Counted from the first letter of the stretch, positions 9,316-19,202 are shown. The stretch: 64,000 bases of DNA from Pseudomonadota bacterium (GCA_024743055.1 JANSXH010000001.1:62001-126000), one strand, 5' to 3'. Translations and numbers: made by a program. Notes: generated from the sequence alone by a model not told the origin.

Positions 9316-10038
9316 TCAGTCGCCCTGATCGAGCTGGCGAGAAAGGATCGCCGAAAACTCTCCAGAAAATCCTTCTAGACGGGTGACGATACGCTGTAAA
9401 TCATTGGAGAATTTGTTATAGGCAACCACAGCAGGAATGGCGGCGACCAACCCTAAGGCCGTTGCAAAAAGGGCCTCGGCGATACCCGGGGCGACGACGG
9501 CTAGGCTGGTGTCTTTTGTTGCAGCAATGGACTGAAAACTGTTCATGATGCCCCAGACAGTTCCGAACAGTCCCAAAAATGGGGCAGTAGATCCAACGGT
9601 TGCCAAGAAGCCGAGATATTTCTCAAGCCGTTCCAGTTCCCGGTCTATGGTGACACGCATGACCTGGTGAATACGGGCCTGCAGTCCTGTATGGGCATGC
9701 TTATCGATGCCTTTTTCCGTTGACCGGGACCATTCTTTCATGGCGGCCGCGAAAAGCATGGCCAACGGATTGTCTGGGCTTCCGCCGACACGGCGATACA
9801 GGTCTTCCAGATTGCCGCCGGACCAGAACTCATTTTCAAATTCATCCGCATCCGCACTAATGCGGCGAAATCTCATAATTTTGTCGATTATTATTGCCCA
9901 ACTCCAGAAGGACGCAAGAATAAGTACAATCATGACGATCTGCACAACAATATCGGCTTGTAAAAACAAGCCGACCATAGACATATCGGCCGCAGCGCCC
10001 CCTAATTCCTGTGTAACAACAATCGTTTCGTTTTCCAT
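9316..10038 (-). CDS. tolQ: Tol-Pal system protein TolQ
   Basis: Inner-membrane MotA/TolQ/ExbB-family subunit that with TolR uses the proton gradient to drive TolA. 240 residues with three transmembrane segments: about 20-50 (QADIVVQIVMIVLILASFWSW begins it), about 145-170 and about 180-205. The family core is visible as STAPFLGLFGTVWGIMNSF near 148-166 and EALFATALGLVAAIPAVVAY near 185-204. The ATG is 36 bases downstream of ybgC, with GAAAGAG as the ribosome site. Confidence 0.96.
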   Translation of the reverse strand: MENETIVVTQELGGAAADMSMVGLFLQADIVVQIVMIVLILASFWSWAIIIDKIMRFRRISADADEFENEFWSGGNLEDLYRRVGGSPDNPLAMLFAAAMKEWSRSTEKGIDKHAHTGLQARIHQVMRVTIDRELERLEKYLGFLATVGSTAPFLGLFGTVWGIMNSFQSIAATKDTSLAVVAPGIAEALFATALGLVAAIPAVVAYNKFSNDLQRIVTRLEGFSGEFSAILSRQLDQGD

Positions 10039-10074
10039 TTACTCTTTCCCGGCTAAAGAACACGCAAATAACGC

Positions 10075-10527
10075 CTAATGCCCTAATAGTGCATTAAACT
10101 TCTCATTTATGGCAGAAGAAAGACGCTGAGGTTTACCGTCCCGTCCCATACAAGCAACCCGTACAGATGTCTCGACAAGAATGTCATCTTCGCAGGAAAT
10201 GTCCTGCTTCATATGAAGGGAGGCCCCTCTTAAGTCCGTGATCCAGGTCGTTACCAGCAGTTTGTCATCCATCTTCGCCGGTCTGAAATAGTCGATTTGA
10301 CAAGATCTCACGACAAAGTTCTGTCCCTCTGCAACCATCATTTCCTGTTGATTGATGCCAATACCCCGAAGCATGTCTGTTCGGGCACGTTCAGTAAATT
10401 TTAGATAATTGGCGTAGTAGACTATGCCACCTGCATCCGTATCTTCCCAATATACCTGGAGGGGGAAAAGGTGCCGGGAGCCTTCCGGCAATTCCTTAAA
10501 CTGACCCAGCATTTCAGCATCAGCCAT
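10075..10527 (-). CDS. ybgC: Tol-Pal-associated acyl-CoA thioesterase YbgC
   Basis: Hotdog-fold acyl-CoA thioesterase that accompanies tolQRAB in most proteobacteria. About 150 residues. The signature [18 protein letters not shown] contains the catalytic Asp-Thr-Asp region near residue 30. The ATG at 10527 is selected because GAGGA lies 11 bases upstream; it overlaps the end of ruvB by 8 bases (ATGGCTGA), which suggests translational coupling. In-frame ATG and TTG codons further upstream (10539, 10545) lie on or before that ribosome site. Confidence 0.94.
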   Translation of the reverse strand: MADAEMLGQFKELPEGSRHLFPLQVYWEDTDAGGIVYYANYLKFTERARTDMLRGIGINQQEMMVAEGQNFVVRSCQIDYFRPAKMDDKLLVTTWITDLRGASLHMKQDISCEDDILVETSVRVACMGRDGKPQRLSSAINEKFNALLGH

Positions 10528-11563
10528 TATCGATTTCATCCTCAATCAGATTAAGCTGGGTACTGATTTCCTTTGGAAAATCCAGCCCCAAATGATCAAA
10601 GGCTGCCTTGGTCAACATACGCCCACGCGGGGTCCGCTGCAAAAATCCTTGCTGAATAAGGTAAGGCTCAATTATATCCTCGATAGCATCCCTCGGCTCA
10701 GAAAGAGCGGCCGACAAAGTTTCGACACCAACAGGACCACCATTAAAATCGCGAGCAATCCGGCCCAGATATCGCCGATCCATAGAATCCAAACCACGTT
10801 TATCCACTTCCAACCGATTGAGCGCCGCGTCAGCCTTAACAGCATCTACAAGATCAGCACCGGCAACCGACGCGAAATCACGAACTCTCCTTAACAGTCT
10901 TCCCGCCACCCGCGGTGTTCCGCGACTTCGGTTTGCAATTTCAACGGCCCCGTCCTCAGAAAGGTTCATGCCGAGCACTCGGGCACCGCGCGCCACAATC
11001 AGTTTAAGCTCCTGGGGCTCATAGAAATTCATTCGAAGTGGAATACCAAACCGCTCCCTTAGAGGTGTCGTAATCAAGCCAGACCGGGTAGTCGCACCGA
11101 CAAGAGTAAAAGGCGGAAGATCAATACGAACAGAACGGGCCGCTGGCCCCTCGCCGATGATAAGATCAAGATGAAAATCCTCCATGGCGGGATAGAGAAT
11201 TTCTTCCACGGCCGGGCTAAGCCTGTGGATTTCATCAATGAACAGTACGTCATTCTCTTCGAGATTGGTGAGCAAAGCGGCGAGGTCCCCGGCTTTTGTA
11301 ATCACCGGGCCAGCGGTTGCCCGAAAATTCACGCCAAGCTCACGAGCGACGATCTGAGACAATGTGGTCTTGCCTAGACCCGGAGGCCCAAAAAACATTA
11401 CATGATCTAAAGCTTCAGAGCGGGATTTCGCTGCCTCAATAAATACACTGAGATTTTCTCGAACCTGTTTTTGGCCAATAAAATCACTCAGGACCTGGGG
11501 ACGGAACTGCGCCTCCACCAAATCCTGATCTCCTTGAGCTGCGCCGACTAGCCTGTCTTCCAT
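10520..11563 (-). CDS. ruvB: Holliday junction branch migration helicase RuvB
   Basis: AAA+ motor of the RuvAB complex that drives branch migration of Holliday junctions. 347 residues. Walker [10 protein letters not shown] at about 59-67, Walker [11 protein letters not shown] near 105-114, sensor 1 VGATTRSG near 155, arginine-finger region TPLRERFGI near 166, and the C-terminal winged helix ending [11 protein letters not shown]. Its ATG shares one base with the ruvA stop codon (TAATG), and it overlaps ybgC at its end. Confidence 0.98.
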   Translation of the reverse strand: MEDRLVGAAQGDQDLVEAQFRPQVLSDFIGQKQVRENLSVFIEAAKSRSEALDHVMFFGPPGLGKTTLSQIVARELGVNFRATAGPVITKAGDLAALLTNLEENDVLFIDEIHRLSPAVEEILYPAMEDFHLDLIIGEGPAARSVRIDLPPFTLVGATTRSGLITTPLRERFGIPLRMNFYEPQELKLIVARGARVLGMNLSEDGAVEIANRSRGTPRVAGRLLRRVRDFASVAGADLVDAVKADAALNRLEVDKRGLDSMDRRYLGRIARDFNGGPVGVETLSAALSEPRDAIEDIIEPYLIQQGFLQRTPRGRMLTKAAFDHLGLDFPKEISTQLNLIEDEIDNG

Positions 11564-12186
11564 TATGCTGCCAGCTCCTTAAGTCCCGCCGTAATAAGCG
11601 TCTCTACCGTCGCATCACTGCCAAGGTTTCTGGCGGCAGCAGCTACGGCACCAAAAGCTTCTGCCCGTCCATAGCCAAGATTAACCAGCGCAGACACTGC
11701 ATCCCCAGCAGCCACTTGGTCTGGGGTGGTAGAAGCGTCCTTCTGAGTTACTTCTGCTGAGAAGGCAACTGGGCCGAGGTCCATCTTTGCAACTTTGTCT
11801 TTGAGCTCTGAGGCAATCCGTCCGGCCACTTTTGGACCGACGCCACTAACGCGGGTCAGCGCCGTTTTGTCCCCGGCAGCGACTATCTGTGTCAATTCAT
11901 CGCCACCATAGAGAGACAGAATACCAAGTGCGACTTTGGCACCAACCCCTTGTACCGTCTGCAAAAGCACGAACCAGGCCCGTTCCGAGACCTCTTGAAA
12001 TCCATAGAGATGAATATGATCTTCACGGACATGGGTCTCAATATAGAGACTGACAGTACCGCCTTTTTCTGGCAACAACCGAAGTGCACGGCCGGAACAA
12101 AAGACGAGATAGCCGACGCCGGATACGTCAATCACAATCCAGTCTTCTCCCTGGCTATCCAGTTTTCCTGTCAGTTTGGCGATCAT
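11563..12186 (-). CDS. ruvA: Holliday junction DNA-binding protein RuvA
   Basis: Tetrameric junction-binding subunit of RuvAB. About 207 residues from the ATG at 12186, which fits the usual 200. The N-terminal OB-fold begins [11 protein letters not shown]; helix-hairpin-helix motifs appear at [14 protein letters not shown] near 75 and [16 protein letters not shown] near 108; the C-terminal domain III contacts RuvB. The ATG overlaps the ruvC stop (ATGA). A TTG-type extension to 12255 would overlap ruvC heavily and is rejected. Confidence 0.97.
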   Translation of the reverse strand: MIAKLTGKLDSQGEDWIVIDVSGVGYLVFCSGRALRLLPEKGGTVSLYIETHVREDHIHLYGFQEVSERAWFVLLQTVQGVGAKVALGILSLYGGDELTQIVAAGDKTALTRVSGVGPKVAGRIASELKDKVAKMDLGPVAFSAEVTQKDASTTPDQVAAGDAVSALVNLGYGRAEAFGAVAAAARNLGSDATVETLITAGLKELAA

Positions 12187-12698
12187 GGCGTTCGCCCCGC
12201 CATCATCGTAGCTTTTCGCAGGCTCCGATTTGTCCCGGCATAATGGGCGTGGCAAATGGCCACTGCGAGGGCATCCGCTGCATGTTCATTCGTTATTTTA
12301 CAGCCCGGCAAGAGCATACTGACCATCGCATGGATTTGCTCCTTACCCGCGTGGCCAGCGCCGACAACAGATTTCTTGATCTTGTTTGGTGCATATTCTT
12401 CAACGGCTAGCCCATGCAGGGACGGAACTAAGAGAGCAATACCACGGGCCTGGCCGAGTTTCAGTGTGGATACAGGGTTTTTGTTGACAAAGGTTTCTTC
12501 GACCGCTGCCTCAGCAGGTTGCCATTCGCCAATAACCCGGTTGATCCCGTCATAGAGCTGCACCAGCCTTTCGGAAAGTCCCAAAGTCCCGTCCGAAGCA
12601 ACAGCACCGTTGGCAAGATGGCGCAGTGAGCTTCCTTCCACCTCAATGATCCCCCACCCGGTATGGCGAAGTCCTGGATCGAGCCCTAATAAACGCAT
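12183..12698 (-). CDS. ruvC: Crossover junction endodeoxyribonuclease RuvC
   Basis: Resolvase that cuts Holliday junctions. About 171 residues. The acidic catalytic residues of the RNase H-like fold are visible: D7 in LLGLDPG, E in [12 protein letters not shown] near 66, and the C-terminal [15 protein letters not shown] near 140. The ATG at 12698 has AAGGGA about 11 bases upstream; a TTG 9 bases earlier is in frame but less likely. Located 24 bases downstream of yebC and overlapping ruvA, giving the order yebC-ruvC-ruvA-ruvB. Confidence 0.97.
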   Translation of the reverse strand: MRLLGLDPGLRHTGWGIIEVEGSSLRHLANGAVASDGTLGLSERLVQLYDGINRVIGEWQPAEAAVEETFVNKNPVSTLKLGQARGIALLVPSLHGLAVEEYAPNKIKKSVVGAGHAGKEQIHAMVSMLLPGCKITNEHAADALAVAICHAHYAGTNRSLRKATMMAGRTP

Positions 12699-12722
12699 GG
12701 CTGACAACAGTCCCTTCAGGTG

Positions 12723-13475
12723 TTAATCGCCCAGTTTTTCCATAATATCGGCCGGAATGTCAAAGTTAGCCGACACCTTCTGCACATCATCATTGTCTTC
12801 AAGAACATCCACCAGCTTGAAAACAGAGTTCGCTTTTTCCTCGGTCTCGACAGGAATGGTATTTTGCGGCTTCCAGACGATCCCCGCTTCCTGTGGCGCG
12901 CCAAATTTTTCTTCCATAGCGTCCCGAACTTCGTTGAAATCTTCCATGGTACAAGTGATCTCATGGATCTGGTCATCGCTTTCAACATTCTCGGCACCGG
13001 CCTCAAGGGCGACCTCGAACAACTCATCTCCATCAATACCGGAAGCATCGAAAATAATTTGGCCGACATGATCAAACATAAACGAAACGGACCCGGTTTC
13101 ACCTAAAGCACCACCGGCTTTAGAAAAGGCAGACCTGACTTCTGCAGCAGTCCTGTTTTTATTGTCTGTCAAGGCTTCGACAATGAGGGCAATACCACCG
13201 GGGCCATATCCTTCGTAGCGGATCTCTTCATAGACATCCCCTTCGCCTTCTCCAGAAGCTCGCTTAATGGCACGGTCAATATTGTCTTTCGGCATATTGT
13301 CACTGCGGGCCGCAGCAATGGCTGTTCTCAGCCTTGGGTTCATGCTGGGATCCGGCAATCCGGATTTAGCTGCGACCGTCAGTTCACGGATATGTTTTGC
13401 GAAAATTTTCGCCCGTTTTTTATCCTGTGCACCTTTGCGGTGCATAATGTTCTTAAATTGTGAATGTCCCGCCAT
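12723..13475 (-). CDS. yebC: YebC/PmpR family protein
   Basis: Member of the YebC family, known as DNA-binding regulators and, for some members, factors that relieve ribosome stalling at proline-rich sequences. 250 residues. The N-terminus [20 protein letters not shown] and the following [20 protein letters not shown] are diagnostic. It lies directly upstream of ruvC, a position common in proteobacteria. The neighbourhood encodes an extremely Pro-rich TolA and EF-P lies elsewhere in the window, so a role in translating such tracts is conceivable, but this is inference. Confidence 0.95.
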   Translation of the reverse strand: MAGHSQFKNIMHRKGAQDKKRAKIFAKHIRELTVAAKSGLPDPSMNPRLRTAIAAARSDNMPKDNIDRAIKRASGEGEGDVYEEIRYEGYGPGGIALIVEALTDNKNRTAAEVRSAFSKAGGALGETGSVSFMFDHVGQIIFDASGIDGDELFEVALEAGAENVESDDQIHEITCTMEDFNEVRDAMEEKFGAPQEAGIVWKPQNTIPVETEEKANSVFKLVDVLEDNDDVQKVSANFDIPADIMEKLGD

Positions 13476-13572
13476 ATCCCGTCTCGTACTCTATGTGATG
13501 CCGTATACTCTATCGCTGTTTGTAGCCGATCCAAAGCGTCAGCGCACGTGGTTTTTGCGCCTAAAAATAAAC

Positions 13573-14391
13573 CTAGCTCGGGTCTGGCCAGCTTTCCTTC
13601 AGCCTACCGCCAACACGCAACGGAGCGATATAGGAGGCAAGGCCGGTTTTATCATCTGTTTGCACGAAAATTCCACAAGCTGTGCCCTCCCCCAAAGCTG
13701 GTGAAAAGCGACCGCCCGGAATTTTGCGGGTGAAGCGACGAAGCGGTTCCTCTTTATCCATTCCAATCACAGAATTATAATCCCCGCACATCCCGGCATC
13801 TGTCTGATAAGCAGTTCCACCAGGAAATATCTGGGCGTCCGCAGTAGGAACATGGGTGTGACTACCAACTACCATTGAAACCCTGCCATCGCAGAATTGA
13901 CCCATCGCCATTTTTTCCGACGTGATCTCACCATGGATATCGACCAGGATGGCATCATATTTCTGGCCGAGCCGGTTGGTTTTCAGGACTTTGTCGACGG
14001 CGGCAAACGGATCATCGAGCGGATCCATGAAAAGCCGCGCCATTACCTGTACAACCAGTATGCTTTTTCCGTTGCGGGTCTTGAAGGCACTCGCGCCTCG
14101 TCCAGGCGTTCCTTCAGGATAATTTATGGGCCGGAGCATACGCGGGTCACCGGAAATATAGGGCATGATTTCTTTTTGATCGAAACTGTGGTTGCCAAGA
14201 ACTATGCAATCGACACCCGCGTCATAAAACTCACCCGCAATTTTCTCAGTGATGCCGAAGCCGGCTGCGGCATTTTCTCCGTTAACAACGACAAAATCCA
14301 CTTTTAATCGGTCTTTCATACGGGGAAGGTTATCGATCAGTACTTCCCTGCCCGATCGTCCGACGACGTCTCCAAAATATAGTATGTTCAC
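13573..14391 (-). CDS. YmdB-family metallophosphoesterase (cyclic-nucleotide phosphodiesterase-like)
   Basis: Calcineurin-like phosphoesterase of the YmdB/TIGR00282 family; the Bacillus member hydrolyses cyclic nucleotides and affects biofilm and motility decisions. 272 residues. Metal-binding motifs in order: FGDVVGRSG (residues 6-14), VVNGENAAAGFGIT near 36, LGNHSFDQKE near 67, HGEITSEK near 150 and GSHTHVPTADAQ near 176. The start is GTG at 14391, which overlaps the stop of the upstream cyclo-ligase gene (GTGA). Cellular substrate here is unknown. Confidence 0.9.
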   Translation of the reverse strand: MNILYFGDVVGRSGREVLIDNLPRMKDRLKVDFVVVNGENAAAGFGITEKIAGEFYDAGVDCIVLGNHSFDQKEIMPYISGDPRMLRPINYPEGTPGRGASAFKTRNGKSILVVQVMARLFMDPLDDPFAAVDKVLKTNRLGQKYDAILVDIHGEITSEKMAMGQFCDGRVSMVVGSHTHVPTADAQIFPGGTAYQTDAGMCGDYNSVIGMDKEEPLRRFTRKIPGGRFSPALGEGTACGIFVQTDDKTGLASYIAPLRVGGRLKESWPDPS

Positions 14392-14957
14392 CCAAATTTC
14401 CTAACGTCTATCTCTGTCACAACCCAGTCCAGCTTCTGATCAAATTCATCCGTGACTATCTTTGTTACTTCCTGTCCGGCGTAGGCATATCCTACTGCTG
14501 TACAGTTGCTGGTCTGACGGAGTTTTTCAAGGGTGCGATCATAATATCCCCCTCCATACCCCAATCTAAAGCCATGTCGATCAAAGGCAAGCAACGGAGC
14601 CACGATAACTGTCGGCACCAAAATATCTTCCGTCTCAGGAGGAACCGGAACCTTGAACGGGCCGGGCACTAAAGTCAGTTCAGGTTGCCAGCGTCTGAAA
14701 AACAGCGGGTTATCCTTGGCCTCAATGACCGGAAGAACACAAGTCACACCGGAATCATAAAGGGAGTGAAGAAGAGGTCGTGTATCCAGCTCGGACCCAA
14801 TTGGCCAGTACAAAGACACGGTTTCTGTCGATAATTTCTTAAACTTTGCCTGAAAGTTCCTTGCTGCCGCCTTACCGGCATCAGCGTCCTGCAGACTATT
14901 ACGAACACTGTGTGCGTCCTGTCTTTGTCGCTGTTTCTGTATAGGGGAAGAGGTCAA
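14388..14957 (-). CDS. 5-formyltetrahydrofolate cyclo-ligase
   Basis: Converts 5-formyl-THF to 5,10-methenyl-THF with ATP. 189 residues. The nucleotide/folate-binding motifs are visible: PLLAFDRHGFRLGYGGGYYDR near 137-157 and VGYAYAGQE near 168, plus an N-terminal basic helix. No ATG is available near the N-terminus; the best start is TTG at 14957, without a clear Shine-Dalgarno, so the start is uncertain. It lies directly downstream of the 6S RNA locus, the standard zapA-ssrS-fau/ygfA arrangement, and overlaps the phosphoesterase gene by 4 bases. Confidence 0.93.
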   Translation of the reverse strand: MTSSPIQKQRQRQDAHSVRNSLQDADAGKAAARNFQAKFKKLSTETVSLYWPIGSELDTRPLLHSLYDSGVTCVLPVIEAKDNPLFFRRWQPELTLVPGPFKVPVPPETEDILVPTVIVAPLLAFDRHGFRLGYGGGYYDRTLEKLRQTSNCTAVGYAYAGQEVTKIVTDEFDQKLDWVVTEIDVRKFG

Positions 14958-14987
14958 ATTTGGATTTCAGCTGATGATTTGAAATGT

Positions 14988-15153
14988 AAAGCTGCACCAA
15001 CATAGCCGTCGACGCGTGGAAATCTCTGTGGCCTGACAAGTCAGGTGGGCGCCGATATATTAGGACCAGGGTCCAGACAGGGAACAGCTCCCAGGATTTC
15101 GTTATTGGCCCCAGGATGTCATTCGTCTAACGCACAAGCCAGTGCAGCTCTTT
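14988..15153 (-). ncRNA. ssrS: 6S RNA (regulator of sigma70 RNA polymerase)
   Basis: The 203-base gap between zapA and the 5-FTHF cyclo-ligase gene contains no reading frame but has the features expected of 6S RNA. On the minus strand GAGCTGCAC near the 5' side pairs with GTGCAGCTT at the 3' side to form the closing helix about 160 bases apart, and the interior has GC-rich imperfect stems around a likely open bubble (for example GGGAGCTGTTCCC). 6S RNA mimics an open promoter and traps sigma70 holoenzyme in stationary phase. The call rests on conserved synteny plus the terminal helix; ends are approximate. Confidence 0.72.
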
Positions 15154-15160
15154 GCTCTAT

Positions 15161-15469
15161 TTAGGCGCTTTCCAGTTTATCTGCAATAGCTTCAATCTTA
15201 TCAGCCCAGTCAGAATGATCTACCGGCTGATCCCCTGCGGCGTCTTCCCTCAGCTTTTCAATCGTTTCATAAGCCTGGGATAAATCGTCGGCAATCAGCA
15301 AGGAGGCCATTAATAACAGTTGTCCTTCACTGGCATTGCTGATGGATTCAGAAAGGTCCTGGACTTTCTTATCGACGAATTCAGACAGATATTCCAGATG
15401 CTCTTCTTCGCCATCGCCGCAAATAATCGGATAGCTTCTCCCGTTCACCTTGACCGTAAGTGACGCCAT
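15161..15469 (-). CDS. zapA: Cell division protein ZapA
   Basis: Small FtsZ-ring-stabilising protein. 102 residues from the ATG at 15469; GGAG lies about 7 bases upstream and the upstream gene ends right there. The N-terminal beta-hairpin (ASLTVKVNGRSYPIICGDGE) is followed by the helix EEHLEYLSEFVDKKVQDL and a long C-terminal coiled coil, the standard ZapA layout. Translationally close to the DUF4164 gene upstream (1 base apart) and upstream of 6S RNA. Confidence 0.93.
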   Translation of the reverse strand: MASLTVKVNGRSYPIICGDGEEEHLEYLSEFVDKKVQDLSESISNASEGQLLLMASLLIADDLSQAYETIEKLREDAAGDQPVDHSDWADKIEAIADKLESA

Positions 15470-15470
15470 A

Positions 15471-15743
15471 TTATTGCTCCAGTATCGCGCTAAGTTCGTC
15501 AATCGAATTGTCGAGACGTGTGGAAACGATGTCGGCAGTCCTCTTCAAGGCGTCGTATTTCGCCTGGAGTTCACCCAACTCACGTTTCAGGGCACTGTTT
15601 TCTTCCGACAAGCCGACATCAGAAACCCCGCCCCCCATATCGAAACTGGCCTGCGACTGATCGGTTGAAATTTTGTCTGCAGCGGCCTGCAAGCGCGCGA
15701 TCGCAGCGTTAATTCTTGATTCGGTGTTTTCAGCATTCCCCAT
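15471..15743 (-). CDS. DUF4164 coiled-coil protein
   Basis: 90 residues, almost entirely predicted helix with heptad-like spacing (SEENSALKRELGELQAKYDA, TADIVSTRLDNSIDELSAIL), matching the DUF4164 proteins that precede zapA in alphaproteobacteria. No catalytic motifs. Its tight linkage to zapA suggests a structural role at the division site, possibly as a ZapB-like partner; that is inference from context and length only. Confidence 0.8.
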   Translation of the reverse strand: MGNAENTESRINAAIARLQAAADKISTDQSQASFDMGGGVSDVGLSEENSALKRELGELQAKYDALKRTADIVSTRLDNSIDELSAILEQ

Positions 15744-16142
15744 AAGATTTTTTCACATTGCTTATATCTAGTTACATGAAATCTCTCACCCACAACAATA
15801 CGATCATGCCATAACATACGTCAACATAATTGCTTGTATCATTTTTATGGGCTTTCGGGGCCGTTGAGGCAACTAAGCGGTTGACGTGCGGGTTAATGGG
15901 CGGCATCTTCCCCCCGATTCCAATAAAACCATCCGGTGGCTGTGTCGATTCTGGGCAAATATACTGAGACAACTTCTTTCAGTTTGAGACGGAATTTTCA
16001 TCGTTTACGGACGTGCAATTAAACCAAACCCGAGGACGGGCACCAGTAGTGTAAAGACGCCTTCAATTCTGATCTCGCCAATTGCTGGAATGCAGCAGGC
16101 ATCAAAATTGATAAATGACTGGTGGATACAGATGAGCCAATT
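15744..16142. other. Divergent intergenic region between zapA unit and tkt
   Basis: About 400 bases without a convincing gene. It must hold the promoters of the leftward zapA unit and the rightward tkt unit. A 66-codon minus-strand frame at 15772-15972 has no recognisable features and is not called. I see no tRNA or strong terminator here. Confidence 0.6.
15795..15824 (-). promoter_or_regulatory. Possible promoter for the DUF4164-zapA-ssrS unit
   Basis: On the minus strand TTGACG (15819-15824) and TATTGT (15795-15800) are separated by 18 bases, about 50 bases before the DUF4164 start. The match to a housekeeping promoter is moderate only. Confidence 0.3.
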
Positions 16143-18146
16143 ATGAATGAAATCGGGCTGAAATCATCCCCAAATACAGCCAAACATAACGATATGGCGA
16201 ATGCCATCCGGGCCTTAGCCATGGATGCAGTGCAGCAAGCGAATTCCGGTCATCCCGGCATGCCCATGGGCATGGCAGATGTTGCGACCGTCTTATTTTC
16301 GAAATTTCTGAAATTTGATCCAATGAAGCCAGATTGGCCCGATCGGGACCGCTTTGTCCTGTCTGCGGGTCACGGCTCTACCCTGCTCTACTCCTTGCTG
16401 CATCTGACTGGCTATAAGGACATGACCCTTGAGCAGATCAAAAACTTTCGTCAGCTCGGATCGATTACCGCGGGACATCCGGAAGTCGGGCATGCAACCG
16501 GCGTTGAGACAACTACCGGTCCGTTGGGTCAAGGCCTGGCAACCGCTGTTGGCATGGCATTGGCTGAGCGACTGCAGGCCGCCCGCTACAAAGACATTGT
16601 CGATCACTACACGTATGTCGTCGCTGGTGATGGATGCTTGATGGAAGGCATCAGTCACGAAGCCATTTCTTTTGCTGGCCATCTCGGTCTCGAAAAACTC
16701 ATCGTTTTGTGGGACGACAATTCCATCAGCATCGACGGTGCAACTGATCTGTCCGTATCAGACGACCAGAAAAAACGATTTGAAGCTGCTGGCTGGAATG
16801 TCCTCGAAATTGACGGCCATAATGCCGAGCAGATAGAAAAAGCTCTTGAGCTGGCTAAGGCAAGCAACCAGCCTTCGCTTATTGCGTGCCGGACAACAAT
16901 TGGGTTTGGTGCGCCAAATAAGCAGGGCACAGCCTCCGCTCATGGCGCTCCGCTGGGTGATGACGAAATCGCTTTGGCTAGAAAAGAGTTAAAATGGCCT
17001 CACAAACCTTTTGATATCCCAGTCAAGATACTTGATTGTTGGCGGACAGTGGGTACCAAAGGCGCTCGCCATTCGGCCGAGTGGGAAAAGACATTTTCAA
17101 ATTTAAGCCAAGAGCAGAAAACTGCTTTTGAAACAGGGCAAAGCGGGGAGCTTCCGGCTGACCTGGACGACATTATTGCCGACTATAAAGAACGGCTGAC
17201 CGAGGAAGCTCCTGGATGGGCAACCCGCAAATCCAGTCAGGAAGCTCTGAAAGTCATCAATCAACATGTGCCGGAGATGATTGGTGGCTCAGCCGACCTG
17301 ACAGGGTCCAACTTAACGCAAACGCCAGAAATGCTGCCTGTAACAGCAGAAGATTTTTCAGGGCGTTACATTTATTATGGTGTCCGAGAATTTGGCATGG
17401 CGGCCATCATGAACGGAATTGCCCTGCATAAAGGCTTTATCCCCTACGGCGGCACATTCCTTGTTTTCACAGACTATGCGCGCCCGGCAATACGGCTTTC
17501 TGCCCTCATGGAGCAGCGGGTCATCTATGTTATGACCCATGACTCCATTGGCCTTGGGGAAGATGGCCCGACCCATCAACCTGTAGAGCATCTTGCCGCT
17601 CTCAGGGCTATTCCGAATTTGAATGTCTATCGGCCTGCCGATGCCGTTGAAACAGCGGAATGCTGGCAGATGGCCCTGAAGACTAAGTCTTCACCCTCTA
17701 TTTTGTCGCTGAGCCGTCAAGGCCTACCCTTGGTTCGCACCAGCCATACGTCGGATAATCTCTGTTCCTTAGGCGGATATGAACTTTCTCCCGCAAACTT
17801 GGAGCCAAAAATCACCATTCTCGCTACGGGTTCAGAAGTCTCCCTTGCACTGGAAGCTCAGAAGAAGCTGGAGACTGACGGTATCGGAACGCGGGTTGTT
17901 TCCATGCCATCTTGGGAGCTGTTTGACGCACAGGATATAACCTACAAGACAAATACTCTGGGGCCTGGAACAATCAAGATTGCTGTTGAGGCCGGCTGCT
18001 CCATGGGCTGGGCAAAATATACCGGCTTGGAAGGCGGATTTGTCGGTATAGACAGCTTTGGCGCTTCCGCTCCGGCTGGCGACCTTTACAAGCATTTTGG
18101 AATCACCGCGGATGCCGTTGTAAAAATGGCAAAAGACAAACTTTAA
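16143..18146 (+). CDS. tkt: Transketolase
   Basis: Thiamine-diphosphate enzyme that moves two-carbon units between sugar phosphates in the pentose phosphate pathway. About 667 residues. Visible motifs: QANSGHPGMPMGMADVATVL near 33, GHPEVGHATGVETTTGPLGQ near 110, the ThDP site GDGCLMEGISHEA near 165, GGSADLTGSNLTQ near 380, and DSIGLGEDGPTHQPVEHLAA near 470. ATG at 16143 is chosen; a GTG at 16122 is in frame but has no ribosome site. First gene of tkt-gap-pgk-fba. Confidence 0.96.
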   Translation: MNEIGLKSSPNTAKHNDMANAIRALAMDAVQQANSGHPGMPMGMADVATVLFSKFLKFDPMKPDWPDRDRFVLSAGHGSTLLYSLLHLTGYKDMTLEQIKNFRQLGSITAGHPEVGHATGVETTTGPLGQGLATAVGMALAERLQAARYKDIVDHYTYVVAGDGCLMEGISHEAISFAGHLGLEKLIVLWDDNSISIDGATDLSVSDDQKKRFEAAGWNVLEIDGHNAEQIEKALELAKASNQPSLIACRTTIGFGAPNKQGTASAHGAPLGDDEIALARKELKWPHKPFDIPVKILDCWRTVGTKGARHSAEWEKTFSNLSQEQKTAFETGQSGELPADLDDIIADYKERLTEEAPGWATRKSSQEALKVINQHVPEMIGGSADLTGSNLTQTPEMLPVTAEDFSGRYIYYGVREFGMAAIMNGIALHKGFIPYGGTFLVFTDYARPAIRLSALMEQRVIYVMTHDSIGLGEDGPTHQPVEHLAALRAIPNLNVYRPADAVETAECWQMALKTKSSPSILSLSRQGLPLVRTSHTSDNLCSLGGYELSPANLEPKITILATGSEVSLALEAQKKLETDGIGTRVVSMPSWELFDAQDITYKTNTLGPGTIKIAVEAGCSMGWAKYTGLEGGFVGIDSFGASAPAGDLYKHFGITADAVVKMAKDKL

Positions 18147-18148
18147 AT

Positions 18149-18172
18149 TTGACCGGGCAGCTCTGCTGTCAA
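18149..18172 (+). other. Inverted repeat between tkt and gap
   Basis: A 24-base imperfect palindrome, arms TTGAC/GTCAA outside and GCAG/CTGC inside, sits in the 48-base tkt-gap spacer just before the gap ribosome site. It lacks a T-tract on the plus strand. It could be an mRNA processing or stability element or an operator; no function is shown. Confidence 0.35.
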
Positions 18173-18194
18173 AAAGGGTAATAGGAGTAAAAAA

Positions 18195-19202
18195 ATGACT
18201 GTTCGCGTATCTATCAACGGATTTGGACGTATTGGACGGAATATCCTTCGGGCAATCTATGAATCAGGGCGCACCGATGTTGAAGTCGTTGGCATTAACG
18301 ACCTTGGTTCAGTTGAAGCCAACGCACATTTGCTCAAATATGACAGCGTGCATGGCCGCTATCCTGGCACTGTCACAGTAACTGGAGACACCATTGATCT
18401 TGGTCGCGGCCCGATTAAGGTAACAGCTGAGCGAAACCCTGCCGACCTGCCATGGGGCGAGTTAGGTGTAGATATCGCCTTTGAATGTACGGGCCTGTTC
18501 ACGCATCGCGATAAAGCCTCTGCCCATTTGGAAGCTGGCGCTAAAAAAGTGCTGATTTCCGCGCCGGGAACAGAAGTTGACCTGACAGTCGTCTTTGGCG
18601 TCAATGACGACAAGCTTGAGGCTGGCCATACAGTTGTTTCCAACGCTTCTTGCACAACCAACTGCCTGGCCCCGGTTGCTCAGGTGCTAAATGACGCTGT
18701 TGGTCTCACCCACGGTTTCATGACAACAGTCCACGCTTTTACCGGTGACCAGCCAGTTCTGGATACCCTTCATTCTGACCTTCGTCGGGCCCGGGCGGCT
18801 GGTATGTCCATGATCCCGACTTCCACCGGAGCAGCCAAGGCAGTTGGTCTGGTTCTGCCGGAACTTGCCGGCAAACTGGATGGAACATCAGTTCGGGTTC
18901 CGACCCCCAATGTTTCCATGATTGACCTAACCTTTGTTGCCGGACGCGCTACTTCTGTGGACGAGGTCAATGCTGCTGTGACTGAAGCGGCCAATGGACG
19001 GCTAAAAGGAATCCTTGACGTCAATGACGAGCCGCTCGTTTCCATGGACTTCAATCACCATCCGGCCAGCTCCACCTTTGATCTGACACAAACACAGGTC
19101 ATTGAGGGTACCTTTGTTCGGGTTTTGAGTTGGTATGACAATGAATGGGGCTTCTCCAACCGCATGAGCGATACCGCGATTGCGATGATGAACGCCGGTT
19201 GA
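18195..19202 (+). CDS. gap: Glyceraldehyde-3-phosphate dehydrogenase, type I
   Basis: Interconverts glyceraldehyde-3-phosphate and 1,3-bisphosphoglycerate. 335 residues. Rossmann start [22 protein letters not shown] where the aspartate suggests NAD rather than NADP preference, catalytic cysteine in [12 protein letters not shown] near 153, and substrate-site regions TVHAFTGDQ and [13 protein letters not shown]. Ribosome site AGGAG is about 8 bases upstream of the ATG. Lies between tkt and pgk in one probable operon. Confidence 0.98.
   Translation: MTVRVSINGFGRIGRNILRAIYESGRTDVEVVGINDLGSVEANAHLLKYDSVHGRYPGTVTVTGDTIDLGRGPIKVTAERNPADLPWGELGVDIAFECTGLFTHRDKASAHLEAGAKKVLISAPGTEVDLTVVFGVNDDKLEAGHTVVSNASCTTNCLAPVAQVLNDAVGLTHGFMTTVHAFTGDQPVLDTLHSDLRRARAAGMSMIPTSTGAAKAVGLVLPELAGKLDGTSVRVPTPNVSMIDLTFVAGRATSVDEVNAAVTEAANGRLKGILDVNDEPLVSMDFNHHPASSTFDLTQTQVIEGTFVRVLSWYDNEWGFSNRMSDTAIAMMNAG

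Noticed and set aside
15772-15972. 66-codon minus-strand frame before tkt
   Set aside because: No recognisable features; overlaps the likely promoter region of the zapA unit.
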